Assembly (NCBI GenBank): GCA_003988855.1
Contig: QYAI01000111.1
Span: 1 to 64,000 of the forward strand
Length of the DNA: 64,000 nt
DNA from: Arachnopeziza araneosa
Taxonomy: Eukaryota > Ascomycota > Leotiomycetes > Helotiales > Arachnopezizaceae
Direction of reading: 5' to 3'
Positions within the stretch are counted from its first letter, which is position 1. Each line of letters begins with the position of its first letter. Positions 22,407 through 33,580 of the stretch are shown here, piece by piece. Under the pieces are notes generated by a model. The model made no database searches. It was not told the DNA's origin and saw only the letters and a program-made list of their open reading frames with translations. Position numbers and translations under genes: made by a program.

Positions 22407-23160
22407 CTAATGTAATAGAATGGTGTCTAGCTTTCCTTTACAGTGCCCCACTGCCTCACCATCCATGATCCCATATACAAACCTGTCGCCTACAAAGACA
22501 TATTTATTCATTCCTGACTGCACAGTGATTCCATCTGATGTCGGCCGAAGCACGAACGGCATCTTGCCACCCAAGAGGACCCAAACTTCATCTTTCGCTT
22601 GAATAGTCGGCGGACCGATTCCAATGTATCCGGTCTTTATTATGAAAAAAGCTTGGTTGACTATCATGTCCCGAAACGATTGGTAGATCTCACTCTTCTC
22701 CTGATTCTTGAGAAAGGTGATAAATCTGTCATAGTCAACATCCCTAGTTCTCCGGACAGGGAATTCCCGCATGATTAAGTCCCCCAGCATCGTTCTCCAG
22801 AATGCATTACTCCAAGGGGCCCAGTCATGATTACCATGCCGCGATACAAATTCGGTAAGCATCGCTTCCCACTCCAGAATTGTGGCGATAATTTGGCTGT
22901 CCGACAGGTTTCCCCAGTTTTCTCTCTTACAAATCTTCAAACCTCTACAATTTCGTCCACGTTCACCCCTGTCAAAGATAGAACAGAATCACAATTCAAG
23001 ACTTCCCACTCGAAACTCCCATTTCCATCTGCTTCGAATTGCTCATAGCGATGGGAGTGATTCCACCAATTCCAGGCACGTTTCTCGCTCTCTTTTCGTT
23101 ACACCCTCGATAAACACGCTGGTCATTTAACAGATGTTGCTAGCGAGATCGAACAAAATT
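22407..23160 (-). pseudogene. C-terminal remnant of a HET (heterokaryon incompatibility) protein
   Basis: The frame from about 22940 to 22407 reads as the characteristic C-terminal part of fungal HET-domain proteins: GIGPPTIQAKDEVWVLLGGK, MPFVLRPTSDG and YVFVGDRFVYGIMDGEAVG. Upstream, in another frame, RRYEQFEA-like and GSFEWEVLNCDSVLSLTG segments give the preceding family region, joined through a frame change near 22940 and preceded by stops near 23100. There is no ATG for the long frame (it opens with TTG), and the N-terminal HET domain itself is absent. HET proteins mediate non-self recognition between hyphae; this copy cannot encode the signalling domain. It is probably a decayed member of a large family. 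Confidence 0.75.
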
Positions 23161-23582
23161 TACGTTCAAGCCCAGGTGATTACCAGATCAGCTAGTTTCA
23201 AGACCGAGCAGCTTCTCTACCTGGACGCACTAAGCCTAAATAAATGGCACTAGACTCATATCACATGATTTTCCCCGTTCCGGGCTCACATCGACTTGAC
23301 TGATCCAGGGTGCGCAGAAGTTGTGACTATGTTGGGACTGAACAACCCAAAAGAAAAGGATCGTCTCGAAACCTCGCACCGGAGTCCAACCCAGAGACTT
23401 CCTCTCTCCTCTCCAGTCAGTGGTTAAGCATGGAGGGATGAGGTCCAGGTCGTAAAGAAGCATTGTACATGATAAGATTAAATGAGGAAGTTTTTGAAAG
23501 AAAACAAAGTCGTAGTCGTAGTCAGGTTCTAATTTCGTCTCATCTCCTCCATCACTCTACCGATAGGGATGCGTCCTTTAAA
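23161..23582. other. intergenic
   Basis: Between the HET remnant and the small tryptophan-rich gene. Further HET-protein sequence is not recognisable here; the minus-strand open frame at 23236-23463 is not convincing. Confidence 0.4.
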
Positions 23583-23933
23583 TTAAAGGCTTCCCTTGCC
23601 CTCCACTTTAAGGAACTCATGCCTTGAAATATGACCCTTCGGCACTTTCCCATCAAATGGAACCCCCTCCCTCCTTCTCCAAATCTCCTTCTCCCAATCC
23701 CTCTCCTCCTTCAAACTAACATACAACGGCCACCATGCGGCATTCCACCATTTCTTCTCCCGCTCATCGACGGGGTAATCCCGGATCCACTGTTCTTTAT
23801 CTTTCCGCTCTTGCTCTTGCCACACTTGCTCTGCTGCACGTTGCTGTTTCGTCGGCGAATAGCTTTCATTGCGATGGCGTGGCATGTGACGATATATCGG
23901 TTCTTGAGTGTAGTGTTCGGCCCAGGGAGGCAT
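23583..23933 (-). CDS. small tryptophan-rich hypothetical protein, 116 aa
   Basis: Single-exon open frame with ATG at 23933 (G at -3). The protein is very polar and rich in Trp, Glu, Lys and Arg (EQVWQEQERKDKEQWIRDYP, REKKWWNAAWWPLYVSLKEE) and contains EREWEKEIWRRR-like helix and a proline/histidine end. Composition and good context favour a real gene over a chance frame. No signal peptide or membrane segment. The name and role are unknown. Confidence 0.5.
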   Translation of the reverse strand: MPPWAEHYTQEPIYRHMPRHRNESYSPTKQQRAAEQVWQEQERKDKEQWIRDYPVDEREKKWWNAAWWPLYVSLKEERDWEKEIWRRREGVPFDGKVPKGHISRHEFLKVEGKGSL

Positions 23934-24827
23934 TTCGGCTGACTTGCAACAAGGTGAAGGCCGACGAGGCTGTCTGTTGATTTGGTTGAGATTTTATCCT
24001 GATGGATCTCGAGTGATAACGTATAAATCTGCTGAATTAAACTTTGATACTCTGATCAAGAAGTACATGGGGATTTTTGGGGGAAAGGCGGATTGGTTAT
24101 AGGGATGAACTGAAGAGGTGAAATATGCTGCTGGGCAGTTGGTACTTGGTTAGCGTGCACGGACTGCCGGATCTGCCCCGCAATACCCAGGCTATGGCTT
24201 GGGGGAGCTATTGATATCAGTTTTCCTCTCTTATCACGAGTCTCATAATTCGAGGATGCATATGATTCATGAAAGCGCTTCTGTGAATTTGGTAATGTAG
24301 TTTTGATGACCTTCTTTTCAATGTCTAGCTAATTTGCTCGAAATGAAGAATGTCGAATCACAAAGCCCTTGTCTTATTCTAGAGATTTGCAGAAGGAATT
24401 TCGCTCAGTAAAATAGGTGGGTTTTTATGTTACTAGGGCTTCCGGTGTGACTTGTCTTTGACAACCCATCGCGGATTTCGTGTAACTGGCTCCCTCATAT
24501 CGTAGAACGGCTTGTCTATGTAGAACCTATAGATATACATCCAGTGCATTTCGGTGAATAATCAATCTGACGAATGAACGATGTCATTGGATTGTGCCTT
24601 TCATCCTCCTTCTCCGTCAATCGACCCTGAAAATTAATTGGCTCAGGCTGTCGGAGGACTTGTCGTAGTGGTGCAGCTCTTGCTGTGGCGCAGCGCAGTT
24701 TTACCAATGAAGCCTTCATACCGTGTCTTGCATGACCCAGACGCCATAGTAAAGCCCTTTGGACAAGCGTCGCAGATGTTACGAACTCAGGCTCGATCAC
24801 GTGAGGGTATCGCAATCAGACCAGATG
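23934..24827. other. intergenic
   Basis: No supported gene. Short frames on both strands around 24516-24907 overlap and look random. Promoter-like features start at 24828. Confidence 0.4.
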
Positions 24828-24908
24828 CGATGCATCGATGGGCCAGGACCATGCGATGCATCGCACCGGGTCAGTCTTGCGATCACACGTCAGGAAGCTC
24901 TATATAAG
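24828..24908 (+). promoter_or_regulatory. paired CGATGCATCG palindromes and TATA box
   Basis: A perfect 10-bp palindrome CGATGCATCG at 24828-24837 and a perfect 12-bp palindrome GCGATGCATCGC at 24853-24864 lie 25 bp apart, followed by a TATA box (TCTATATAAG) at about 24899-24908. This looks like a core promoter with a dimer-binding operator pair, directing transcription to the right, towards 25154-25679. Confidence 0.55.
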
Positions 24909-25153
24909 CGATGGCTTCCTCCACTCTAGATAGGAGCTTCGTGCTCAACTTAACTGATCAATTCTACTCAATTGGTATTCCCCTACAACCCAACTGTTCG
25001 TCATCAGTACTTGTGATCCCTTACCTTGATCCTTGATTCAAAACCAAGACAGCATCCAGCGGAACACTGGAAGTAGCCGTAACACAGAACTGCATACTTG
25101 CATTTCAGTCACAACTGCTGTCGTGCACTTATCACCTACCTTATTTTCCTTGA

Positions 25154-25679
25154 AAATGACCCTTCCTCCTCATTCTCGGATATTAAAAAGGCAAGACTTT
25201 AGACTCTCACATTAGGGCGAAGGCTTTCTCAAATTTACCAAGCCTTTATTTACTGGGAGCAAACTCGTTATCAATACCGGCAAATATCCTGGCGCCGAAA
25301 GCCAATAGTCTTGTTGCCGATACCACAAAAGATACAAAATTGAAGTACAAATCTGCAAAATGTCTGCCAAAGATGGAAAAGTGCTCTCAGAGTCAATCAC
25401 GGCATTTGGTGACGAGAAGAGCTACTGGAAATCCCCTTACTTCAGCGTTGACTTCCTCGAGATAATGCGGATGTATTGAATTGAGCTGATAACCTATACT
25501 CCAGTGTCGCTCAGTCAATTTCCGAACCTTCTAGTACTCTCAACAGCTTTCTCTATGCGGCACCCGAGCTTCCAGAACGGCTGGTTCAACAACAATTGCT
25601 GTTGACGGAAGGATACACAGAGCAGGCGGTGGAAACCATCAAGGCATTCGATCGAGCTTTCAACTCAAAGGCTTGCTAG
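25154..25679 (+). pseudogene. unresolved small gene, probably broken
   Basis: Plus-strand sequence behind the 24.9-kb promoter reads as protein in changing frames. One part is GEGFLKFTKPLFTGSKLVIN then TGKYPGAES, followed by an in-frame TAG; the frame then shifts to SLVADTTKDTKLKYKSAK and again to an ATG at 25360 reading MSAKDGKVLSESITAFGDEK and SYWKSPYFSVDFLEIMR. A 32-nt GT-AG stretch (25473-25504) would join this to IVAQSISEPSSTLNSFLYAA and a stop at 25679, but 32 nt is very short for an intron. Either two small indels have broken one gene of about 150 residues, or the true product is the 95-residue part from 25360. I do not recognise the family. Confidence 0.4.
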
Positions 25680-25777
25680 GTGTTACGTTTTGTTTTCGGT
25701 GACGGCTGTTTGCATACTGAAGGAATCGAAGGATATATTGAAATGCTGCTGGAGATATATATCGAAAAATCTATAGG

Positions 25778-26284
25778 ATGGCCATAGATTGCGTACAAGC
25801 GAACTTGATCTCTCCTTTGATTTCAATTTCTTTGCTATTATTTGGTCGTATGACTCTTTCGTCTAAGTCTCTTTGGTCTTGTGAATATGCTGCCAGACTT
25901 CATTTATATACTATTGGTAGTAATGAGATCTGGGAAACAATTATAACAGGATTCGATGTTGTTACAGAACACAATCATATTCTCTGCACTTCGCAATCTT
26001 GTCAGCAACGAATGACTCTCCTTTCCTATTCCTCAACAATTTCAGACCCTTTTGAAGGCGAAAATACAGATGATAGCAATCCAATACTTTCTTTTCAACT
26101 TTTACATGGTTCCATCTCGGCGTTCACCCAATCATCGTATAACGCTGACATTTCGGATTTGACAATCCACGATAATGCTGCTCGATCATTTTCTCCGACA
26201 TTGCATGTGAGATTTATTCCAATTTCCATCACAATTCTCAAACTTAGAGTGAAGCTGGATGACCAGCATATTAGTACCTATTAA
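25778..26284 (+). CDS. hypothetical open frame, 168 aa (doubtful)
   Basis: Single open frame from an ATG with weak context. It starts with a hydrophobic stretch (ISPLISISLLLFG) and continues with a Ser/Ile-rich sequence with two Cys. No motif, no splice support and no recognisable family. The length is unusual for chance in this AT-rich stretch, which is the only argument for it. Confidence 0.25.
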   Translation: MAIDCVQANLISPLISISLLLFGRMTLSSKSLWSCEYAARLHLYTIGSNEIWETIITGFDVVTEHNHILCTSQSCQQRMTLLSYSSTISDPFEGENTDDSNPILSFQLLHGSISAFTQSSYNADISDLTIHDNAARSFSPTLHVRFIPISITILKLRVKLDDQHISTY

Positions 26285-27172
26285 ACTGATGTTTGGTATT
26301 GTGTTTAGGTTTGTTTAAAATGAGGGAAACGATGAAGTCTTAGTCCAGGGTAACTGAAGATAAATTCATGACCGAGCTCCAGTGAAGGAGTTTTTCAGTG
26401 CGAGGCTTTTTCTTGAAGGAATATTTCACATATTTATTCTCTAGGTGACTCAGGTCAAATCAGGTAGGACTTACGACCTATGATCACGGGATGGCTTCTA
26501 TTTAGGAGATTCACTGTAAACGAGAGGAATCTACCTCGAAGCTTTTTGGAATTGCTTAAAATGTACTAAATTTAAAATGGTGCGTATTTGAAAGCACACC
26601 AAGTAATGCTCAGCTAAAGTGCCGTTTGAACTCTTCGTCAAAGATTTTCATTGCAGACACTCCCGCAAGCCTTTCGACAATCTTTCACTAGAAGCTATGG
26701 TTTCATTTCATACCTACAAGTTATCATATTACCAAGCAGAAAGAGATGTTGACTCATTTGCACAAATGCTGGTACGTTTGACTCGTCGTGAGGCTTTCAA
26801 ATCATTTGGTATCGTATAGCCAAGTCTAATATGCACCTCACTCTTCTGAGAGAAACATATCTGGCTGAGCCAACTCTGTCCTGAGTAAGAGAAGCTATGC
26901 GTAACAGGCACTCAAGTTCAAGAGAACAGAGAACGAAAGTCTAGCCGAATCAAGTGATGCCCCTTATATTTCCTTCTCTCATCGTCCGCTTAGTCAGCAC
27001 AACCACTTCAATTTAGCTATAACCACATCCAAGTGAGCAACTCAGCTGAGCTCGCTACCAATACTCTCCACGCCACTTATAATATATCCATCCACGTAAA
27101 TTCTTACGCGGCATTCCCCCGCCTCGACCCGCAGCTACGGTAATTCGGGCGGCAGCCGCCGACGGCTCGCGT
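26285..27172. other. intergenic, upstream of the esterase gene
   Basis: No gene supported. From about 27100 the composition becomes GC-rich with several GC-rich sites (for example CCCCCGCC), typical of a regulated hydrolase promoter. Confidence 0.4.
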
Positions 27173-27179
27173 GGCTAAA
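27173..27179 (+). promoter_or_regulatory. GGCTAAA, candidate XlnR/Xyr1 site
   Basis: GGCTAAA matches the known binding core of the xylanase regulator XlnR/Xyr1 and lies about 455 bp upstream of an acetylxylan esterase ATG, the sort of gene this factor controls. A single 7-mer can be chance. Confidence 0.4.
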
Positions 27180-27531
27180 GACGAAACGGAGCAATCAGCG
27201 AGGCGGAACCCCAAACAACCTCATCTCGCCTTAGCTCCCTCCGCATCGAAGTTCTTCAAGTGTATTTATCAATGCTGGAGCGGGATCCGGGGGAGCCCCC
27301 TCGCATCCTACCCGGTGGTGACCTGCCTTCATTTATCCATTACCCGCTAGCGGCGATGGGCTCGTTCCGGATTATTTTTGTCCCCTTTTAGAGCGGGAGG
27401 ATAGGGGGGATATGTGGTAACTTTTAGTCCTTTTGGAGATTTCATGATGGAAGGTTCGGACGAAGGGCGAGTTAGCTGCCCTCTAACGGTTCTGTGAGAT
27501 CATGTTCCGATGAGCGATGGAGGAGTTTTGG

Positions 27532-27538
27532 TATATAG
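27532..27538 (+). promoter_or_regulatory. TATA box of the esterase gene
   Basis: TATATAG lies 97-103 bp upstream of the ATG at 27635, the usual distance in filamentous fungi. Confidence 0.55.
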
Positions 27539-27634
27539 AGCAGTGGTCGTCCCGTGGAGAGACTTGCGTTTGGCAAGAGGAATCTCGTCGTAGAGTCCGA
27601 CCTCCACAGTAACGACCAGCAATCAACCGTCATC

Positions 27635-29007
27635 ATGCGTCTCCTCTCCAACCTCGCACTGCTGTTCGCCTCAGTGCGCGTGGCGACTGCCCTCACCTCG
27701 TCGCTCCAACAGGTGACAGGTTTCTCGGGTGGACCCACGGCGGCGGGAATGTATGTCTATATTCCCACCACCAAGGTAGCATCGCCGGCAATTATTGTTG
27801 CCATCCACTACTGTACCGGCACCGCACAAGCATACTTCTCGGGTACCCTCTACGCGCAATATGCCGATACCTATGGCTATATTGTCATCTATCCCAACTC
27901 GCCTTCGTCTGGTGGATGTTGGGATGTATCATCGCTGGCGAGTCTTACTCATGATGATGGAGGTGACAGCCAGACCATTGTCAACATGGTTACGTACGCG
28001 GTCAATAATTACGGAGCTGATGCAAGCAAGGTCTATGTGACCGGTTCTAGCTCTGGTATGTTCCCTGAGATGCTCTAAAATATTCTGGATGAAAGGATTA
28101 CTAACTGGAGATTTCCACAGGCGCTATGATGACAAACGTTCTGGCCGGTGCATATCCTGAAGTGTTCAAGGCTGGCAGTGCCTATTCCGGCGTCCCAGAT
28201 GGATGTTTCTACGTTGCAGGCGCTACCGCGGGTATGGCAACACCAGGATGGAACTCCCAATGCGCAGCTGGAACACTCATCCAAAGCGCTACAACCTGGG
28301 GAAACCTCGTCCGCAGCTACTACCCGGGATACACCGGTGCACGACCCAAGATGATGCTGTAAGCCCATCTTCTTCTTTTCTAATCCCTCCGACATCTTGA
28401 TAACTAACACCTTGTGAAGCTGGCACGGAACCATCGACATGACCCTTTACTATCCCAACCTGGGCGAAGAACTCAAAGAATGGTCCAACGTCCTCGGCGT
28501 CTCCTTCTCGCAAAACATCACCAACTCCCCCCAGTCGGGATACACGCAGATGGTGTACGGCGACGGGACGCAGCTCATCGGCTACTCGGCCGTCAACGTC
28601 GGCCACACGGTCCCGGTGCACGAGACGGTGGATCTCGCCTGGTTCTGCATCTCCAGCCCGTGTGGATCGACCGGGACGACATCGTCCGCGAGTTCGACCC
28701 TGGTGACCAGCACGAAGAGTTCCACCTCGACAACGGCTCCTCATACCAGTAGCACGACGAGTTCTGCTCCGAGTTCGAGCAGCAGCACTGCTGGGGGAAC
28801 GATTCCAAAATGGGGACAGTGGTAAGCCTTCCTCGACCCCTCCAGACAAAGGTCTCACTAATATTGCGTAGTGGTGGAATTGGCTGGACCGGCTCAGGAA
28901 CCTGCGCCGCTGGAAGCACGTGCAAGTACTCCAACGCGTACTACTCCCAGGTAAATCTCCCCGCTTCAGTAAACCAAACATTTACTTACTCTTCATAGTG
29001 CTTATAA
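27635..29007 (+). CDS. acetylxylan esterase (CE1) with C-terminal CBM1
   Basis: Secreted carbohydrate esterase family 1 enzyme that removes acetyl (or feruloyl) groups from xylan. Five exons: 27635-28055, 28121-28358, 28420-28821, 28872-28950 and 28999-29007; 382 residues. Residues 1-20 are a signal peptide (MRLLSNLALLFASVRVATAL). The catalytic part shows the family sequence: ASPAIIVAIHYCTGTAQAYF, GGCWDVSS, the nucleophile motif GSSSGAMMTN (split by intron 1), AYSGVPDGCF, the acid region WHGTIDMTLYYPN and the histidine VGHTVPVHE. A Ser/Thr-rich linker follows, then a fungal cellulose-binding module (WGQCGGIGWTGSGTCAAGST, YSNAYYSQCL). The last coding exon is only nine bases (TGC TTA TAA) and supplies the final CBM1 cysteine. 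CBM1 targets the enzyme to plant cell walls. The GGCTAAA site upstream suggests xylan-dependent induction. Confidence 0.95.
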
Positions 29008-29766
29008 GCCCGGCATCTGCCTGTTCGAGTGAGAGATCACGTGCATGTTCGCCTGTGATCTGAAGAGAAGAAAATCAACAAAGAGAAAGGGGGAAAGACA
29101 TGTTCCCGGCTCGTTTGTACATATATTTATAATTCCATATACATACTTCACAACCCGTACAGTGTCAGAGAACGAATTATTTGCAAGCCTGATGTTTTCG
29201 AAGAGTGGAAAGCTAGACTGTATAGCTACCCTTGTCCTGAACGCTCCTTCCTGTCTCGTGACATTGCTGGGATCGGAGGGGGATGGGATCTTGTTCTGGA
29301 GTGTGGCTGGTTGAGGCATGAGGAAGAATGCTACACTACTCGTAATAGTATGATTGTCGAGTACGAATGTTACCTGATGCTATCAAGTCATCGAGTCACA
29401 CGGTAGAGACATTAATATTTTGTCACTTCTGCGACCCACGAACGTATTCACAATCTTGTACAATTTAAAATTTATAGATTTTTCGTTTTCTTTTGCGTAC
29501 ACTTTCTATGAGTATCCCATCTAGGAGTACATTAGATACGTCTTTCTACATCAACTCTGTAGTGTACAGTAATCATCCAATACGCATCCAATCACTACCA
29601 GTAGTAGATGTCAATGCTGATGTCAGATCCAGTGACATGTCCAGATCTCAGACGCCGTCTATCCTCTATAATCATATGCGTTAACTCCAACAATGCAACG
29701 TAGGGCATCAAGCCAATATCTTCTTTCTCCCCATTCGTGACATCAATAAATGACACTCAGGCCAGC
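29008..29766. other. intergenic between convergent genes
   Basis: 3' flanks of the esterase (+) and the channel (-). No gene or repeat is supported. Confidence 0.5.
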
Positions 29767-32478
29767 TCAAAAGCCGGCACCTGGCCCACCACCAGGTCTT
29801 GTATCCTTCCTCTGGGGCTTAAAGCCCAAACTTAATCTGCGACTGATGTTCTGTTGACCTGTTGACGGTGGACTCACATTTGGATATATGCTTAATCCTT
29901 GTCCCTGAGTGGCCGTAGCAGGATAAAGTCCGTATCTACCACCAGGGGAAATGCCCACTTCACTCTCCTCATCCAGGATCTGACTTGTGGAAGGTAGATA
30001 TCCAGATCCAGCCGCATGCTGGCTATTTGTCGGACTAGCAGCTGTGAGGCCGATACCAGGATAGCTCTGACTCGGTACAGGAGGGATAGCTTCACCGGGA
30101 CGGCGACGGCCGCGTGTGGATTCACGTTTTAAAAGGCCTTCGCGGAGTTCATTGATGTCGTTGCTGCGTCTGCGTTCCGGGGAGTCGTCGCGGCCATCGA
30201 GAGTCTGGTCATCGCGTGAGGTCCAGAGTTGAGCGCTTGGATCTTCAGTTGGTCGACGGCGGTTGAGAGCATCGGCTGCATCTTTCTCGCTCTCGGGTCC
30301 TAGATCTGCACCTGTGGATTTTGCTTCATCGTCTTTCTTGGGTGTAGGGATGAGTCTCTTTGCTTCTTTGGCCGCAGCAGCTTTGTCTCTTGCTGCAACT
30401 GCGATATCGTCAAGTACGCTGACAGAGTAGGTTGGATTTGAAGGGCCACCCAATGCCTCCCCACCACCTCCAGGACCGTAAATAGGTACCTTCCTCAAGG
30501 CGAGCACCAAAGCGCACATGAACTTGGAACGTCTGCTTGCACGTACAGTCTCGTTGTGCCAGTTGCTCTTGTGGCGAATCTCAACCTTCAGTTGCAGCTT
30601 ATCCATATTACCGATTCCAGTAGCTTCGAGGATGATATCGGACTGGAAATCACGGCTGTTGTCTGGATGGCGTACGAAAGCTTCCATTTCCGATCGGAGG
30701 GTTTCAATATCCTCAAGTGATGTATCGAATGAGATGAACATGTCCAACTGTTCTTTCATAGCTTTACTTCTGGTGATGTTTTCGATCCAAAGGCTGTTGA
30801 GCACGATATTCGGAACTTGGACCATTTTCATTGAATCGATACGCTTGAAGATTGTAAAGAGAAGGGAAATTTGCTCGACAACCAAGAATTCGGTTCCAGA
30901 GGGACCGACAATATCACATCGATCACCAACATCATAAGGATGCTTCACGAAGAGAAAGATGCAAGATCCAAGGAATTCCTGAGTTGTGGCTGCAAAGACG
31001 AAGGAGAGCGACAAGAGAGTTGTTCCTGCGGTAGCGAGAGTCGTGACAAAGTTGGTATCTTGGAATGCAACTATACCAAGTTAGAAACACTCAACGAAAG
31101 AGAATGGTAACTTACCAAAGATGAATATGACAATAACAAAGATAATTGCCACCAAAACTTGATCCAAAACTCCAATAGCCTGACCAACATCCCTCATCGA
31201 AGCAGCGATTGCCTTACGATCTCTTCCGGTCTCCACAACCTTCATAATCATTTCGTCAAGTGAGATGTCTCCATTTCCGTCATTGTCGAGCGAGGAAAAG
31301 ATTTCTTCCGCTTCATCTTTTCTTGCTGGTCCAAGAACCTCTTGAATATCCTCTGCATACAGAGCGTCCTTTCCCTCAACTACAAACGACATCCACAATC
31401 GCTTAGCCAAGGCTTCTGAAGAGCGAGTCTTCTCGAGTGCTTCAAGCACAACCGAATGAGCGGAATTGAAGACTTGTTTTCCAGTTATCTCAGATGCGAT
31501 GTTTCCAAACACTGAAGTGACTTTATCTCCGATCCTGCCGATTTCCCCAACAATTCGCAAAGGCGTAGCAGAGCCTGATCGTTTGTGGCCAGTGACTCCA
31601 CTCCTCTCCAGCATCGCTTCAATGCTATCATTGATAATGTAATCTTCCTCGATGAATTCGGGACAGTACATGGGAAAGAGAGCTCGACTAGCATCGTACA
31701 AAAGACCAAGCAAGTGGATACTATGTTTGCTGTCTTTGATTTTGCCATTGAAACTTCGTCGATGGTAGTTGATTGAGATAAGTTGAACGACCATCTTCTC
31801 GACCAGGTACAACAGCGAGGCGATCAGAGCGGGTCCAAGGAGTCTTTTGACCACCACAACCCAACTCTTGGTTGGAAGGTGGAGGTTGATTTCTGGCTGC
31901 GTAAGGGCTGTGAAGGTCACCAAACAAGTGACTGCCCATCCAACCAAAGAGATGGGAATCTCAACGGCTTTCAGAATCGTCGCATATTTCCTAGTTCCTG
32001 AAGATACGACACCACATAGAAACATGAACAAGTATGGCATTGCCTTGGCGACGAGTTTCGAGACCCAAATTGACAGCCATACAATCTCAATCCAAGTAAA
32101 AAAGAGGTAGACGCGCATGTTGGTATTTCCAAGGATATAATGGGGCCAGAGAACGGCGAAGAGAACAATGGGAGCTGCAATCAATGTTGCCACGGGTGCC
32201 ACATAGACCAGGTATCTTGTCACAACGCTGAAGGCGATAATCTTGTTGTAGAAGCTTCCCAGACCCGTAACCTCGAACTCCTCTCCATCCGTGCCGACTC
32301 TCTTGGGCCGGCTATTCGCCTTCTTCAACTTCCTCTTCCCGCCGCCCCATCTCTTCTTCTTCTCGTCATCTTGCATCGTCGGCTGCGTATTCAAGACACC
32401 TTCCCCGGCCTTCCTCGCACCAGTCGAAGAAGATCGCGTCTGCACCGTGGTGAGCGGGATGTCGGTCTCGGAGGACAT
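29767..32478 (-). CDS. MscS-type mechanosensitive channel with EF-hand, 888 aa
   Basis: Homologue of the fungal Msy1/Msy2 channels, which sit in the endoplasmic reticulum membrane and control Ca2+ release and survival of hypo-osmotic shock. Exons 32478-31116 and 31070-29767, joined by a 45-nt intron (GTAAGT to TATAG) that links VIFIF to VAFQDTNFVTTLATAG. A hydrophilic basic N-terminus (KRWGGGKRKLKKANSRPKRV) precedes about four membrane helices. An EF-hand near residues 390-415 has the full calcium loop DNDGNGDISLDE. The pore-lining helix and MscS beta domain follow (SLSFVFAATTQEFLGSCIFL, KHPYDVGDRCDI near residue 495). The C-terminal 200 residues are disordered and charged. I chose the ATG at 32478 because of A at -3; an in-frame ATG at 32553 would add 25 residues. 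It is divergent from the YggS gene across a 1.1-kb promoter. Confidence 0.95.
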
Positions 32479-33580
32479 CTTCTGCGACGAGTAGGTTTCG
32501 CTGTGGGAGAGAGGTTGGAATCCACGGTGCGATTGAGGTGGTCGCGGAGACATGAATTGAGGATGCAGTGGAAAAGAAAGGGAAGTCTGGTGTTTGAAGG
32601 GAGCTCCCCCTGTTTGAGGCCTGCAGAGGGCGCCTCTCAATGCGTGGTGGGGTGGTGTTATGCCGATGGATTGGCGGATATTGTTTCACTTGTCGAGAAG
32701 CTTAACGCAGGAGATGATTGATGGAGCGAATTGAGAAGGTTTGTCGTGTATTGTATGTATTATATGTATTTGAATGAAGGCGTTGGTTGAGCTGAAGGTT
32801 GGAGATGGAGGGGTTGCAGATCGCTCGTGTTTGTGGAGCAGGAAATACGTCAGAGCCTGCGAGGTTGCTCTCTGCAGGAGGAATGGCGATATGATTCTGG
32901 ACTTGGGTTCAACGGGGTGAATAAAGAGACAAGGAAAAGTGACGTGGAACAAAGACCTACACGAGGGAGGGAGATGCTGGGTTGATGTTGAATTTAGAGC
33001 ATCTCATCCCTTTTTTTCTTCTGTGTGATGGTTTCTTCGCCTCTCCGGGGATGCTGCAAGGTACGAAACAAACGCCACCAATGGGGACGTCGCCACAACC
33101 AGAACAAACAGCCCGATCAGCAGCTTGGGTTTCAGGACGGTAAGGGCTTGAGACACGACGGGAATGGAGAGGTCTCCTTGAATTTGGCTGTTCATAACTT
33201 GTGCCAGTATTGATTCCTTTGAGTGATGAAGATATTCATTAGTATCTTGAACCTCACCCCTTTCTGCTCTGCAGCGCTCCGTCAGCTCTTCCACCCTGCG
33301 TTCCCCTCTTGGTCGCAAATAACCATTAGAAAATTTCCATCCCTTCCCTTCACATGCTGCACCACACAGCGTCCCATATTTCCACTTCTATTTTCACCCG
33401 CCCATAAAATCTCTTCCCTTCATCTGCATCGCTCCGCTCTGCTCCGCCACCAATGGTGGCTGCCACCCAGCGACTACGGTGGCCCATCTCAACCTTCCCT
33501 CACTATCAACCATCAACCATCAACCATCAACCCGCACCCATCGCAGCCGCTCCTCAACCACGCAGCCCACTCCAACCAAA
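32479..33580. other. divergent promoter between channel and YggS-type gene
   Basis: This 1.1-kb span separates two genes transcribed away from each other and holds both 5' regions. CT-rich tracts near 33310-33420 and a short imperfect CAACCATCAAC triple near 33510-33530 precede the YggS ATG. No separate gene is supported. Confidence 0.5.
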
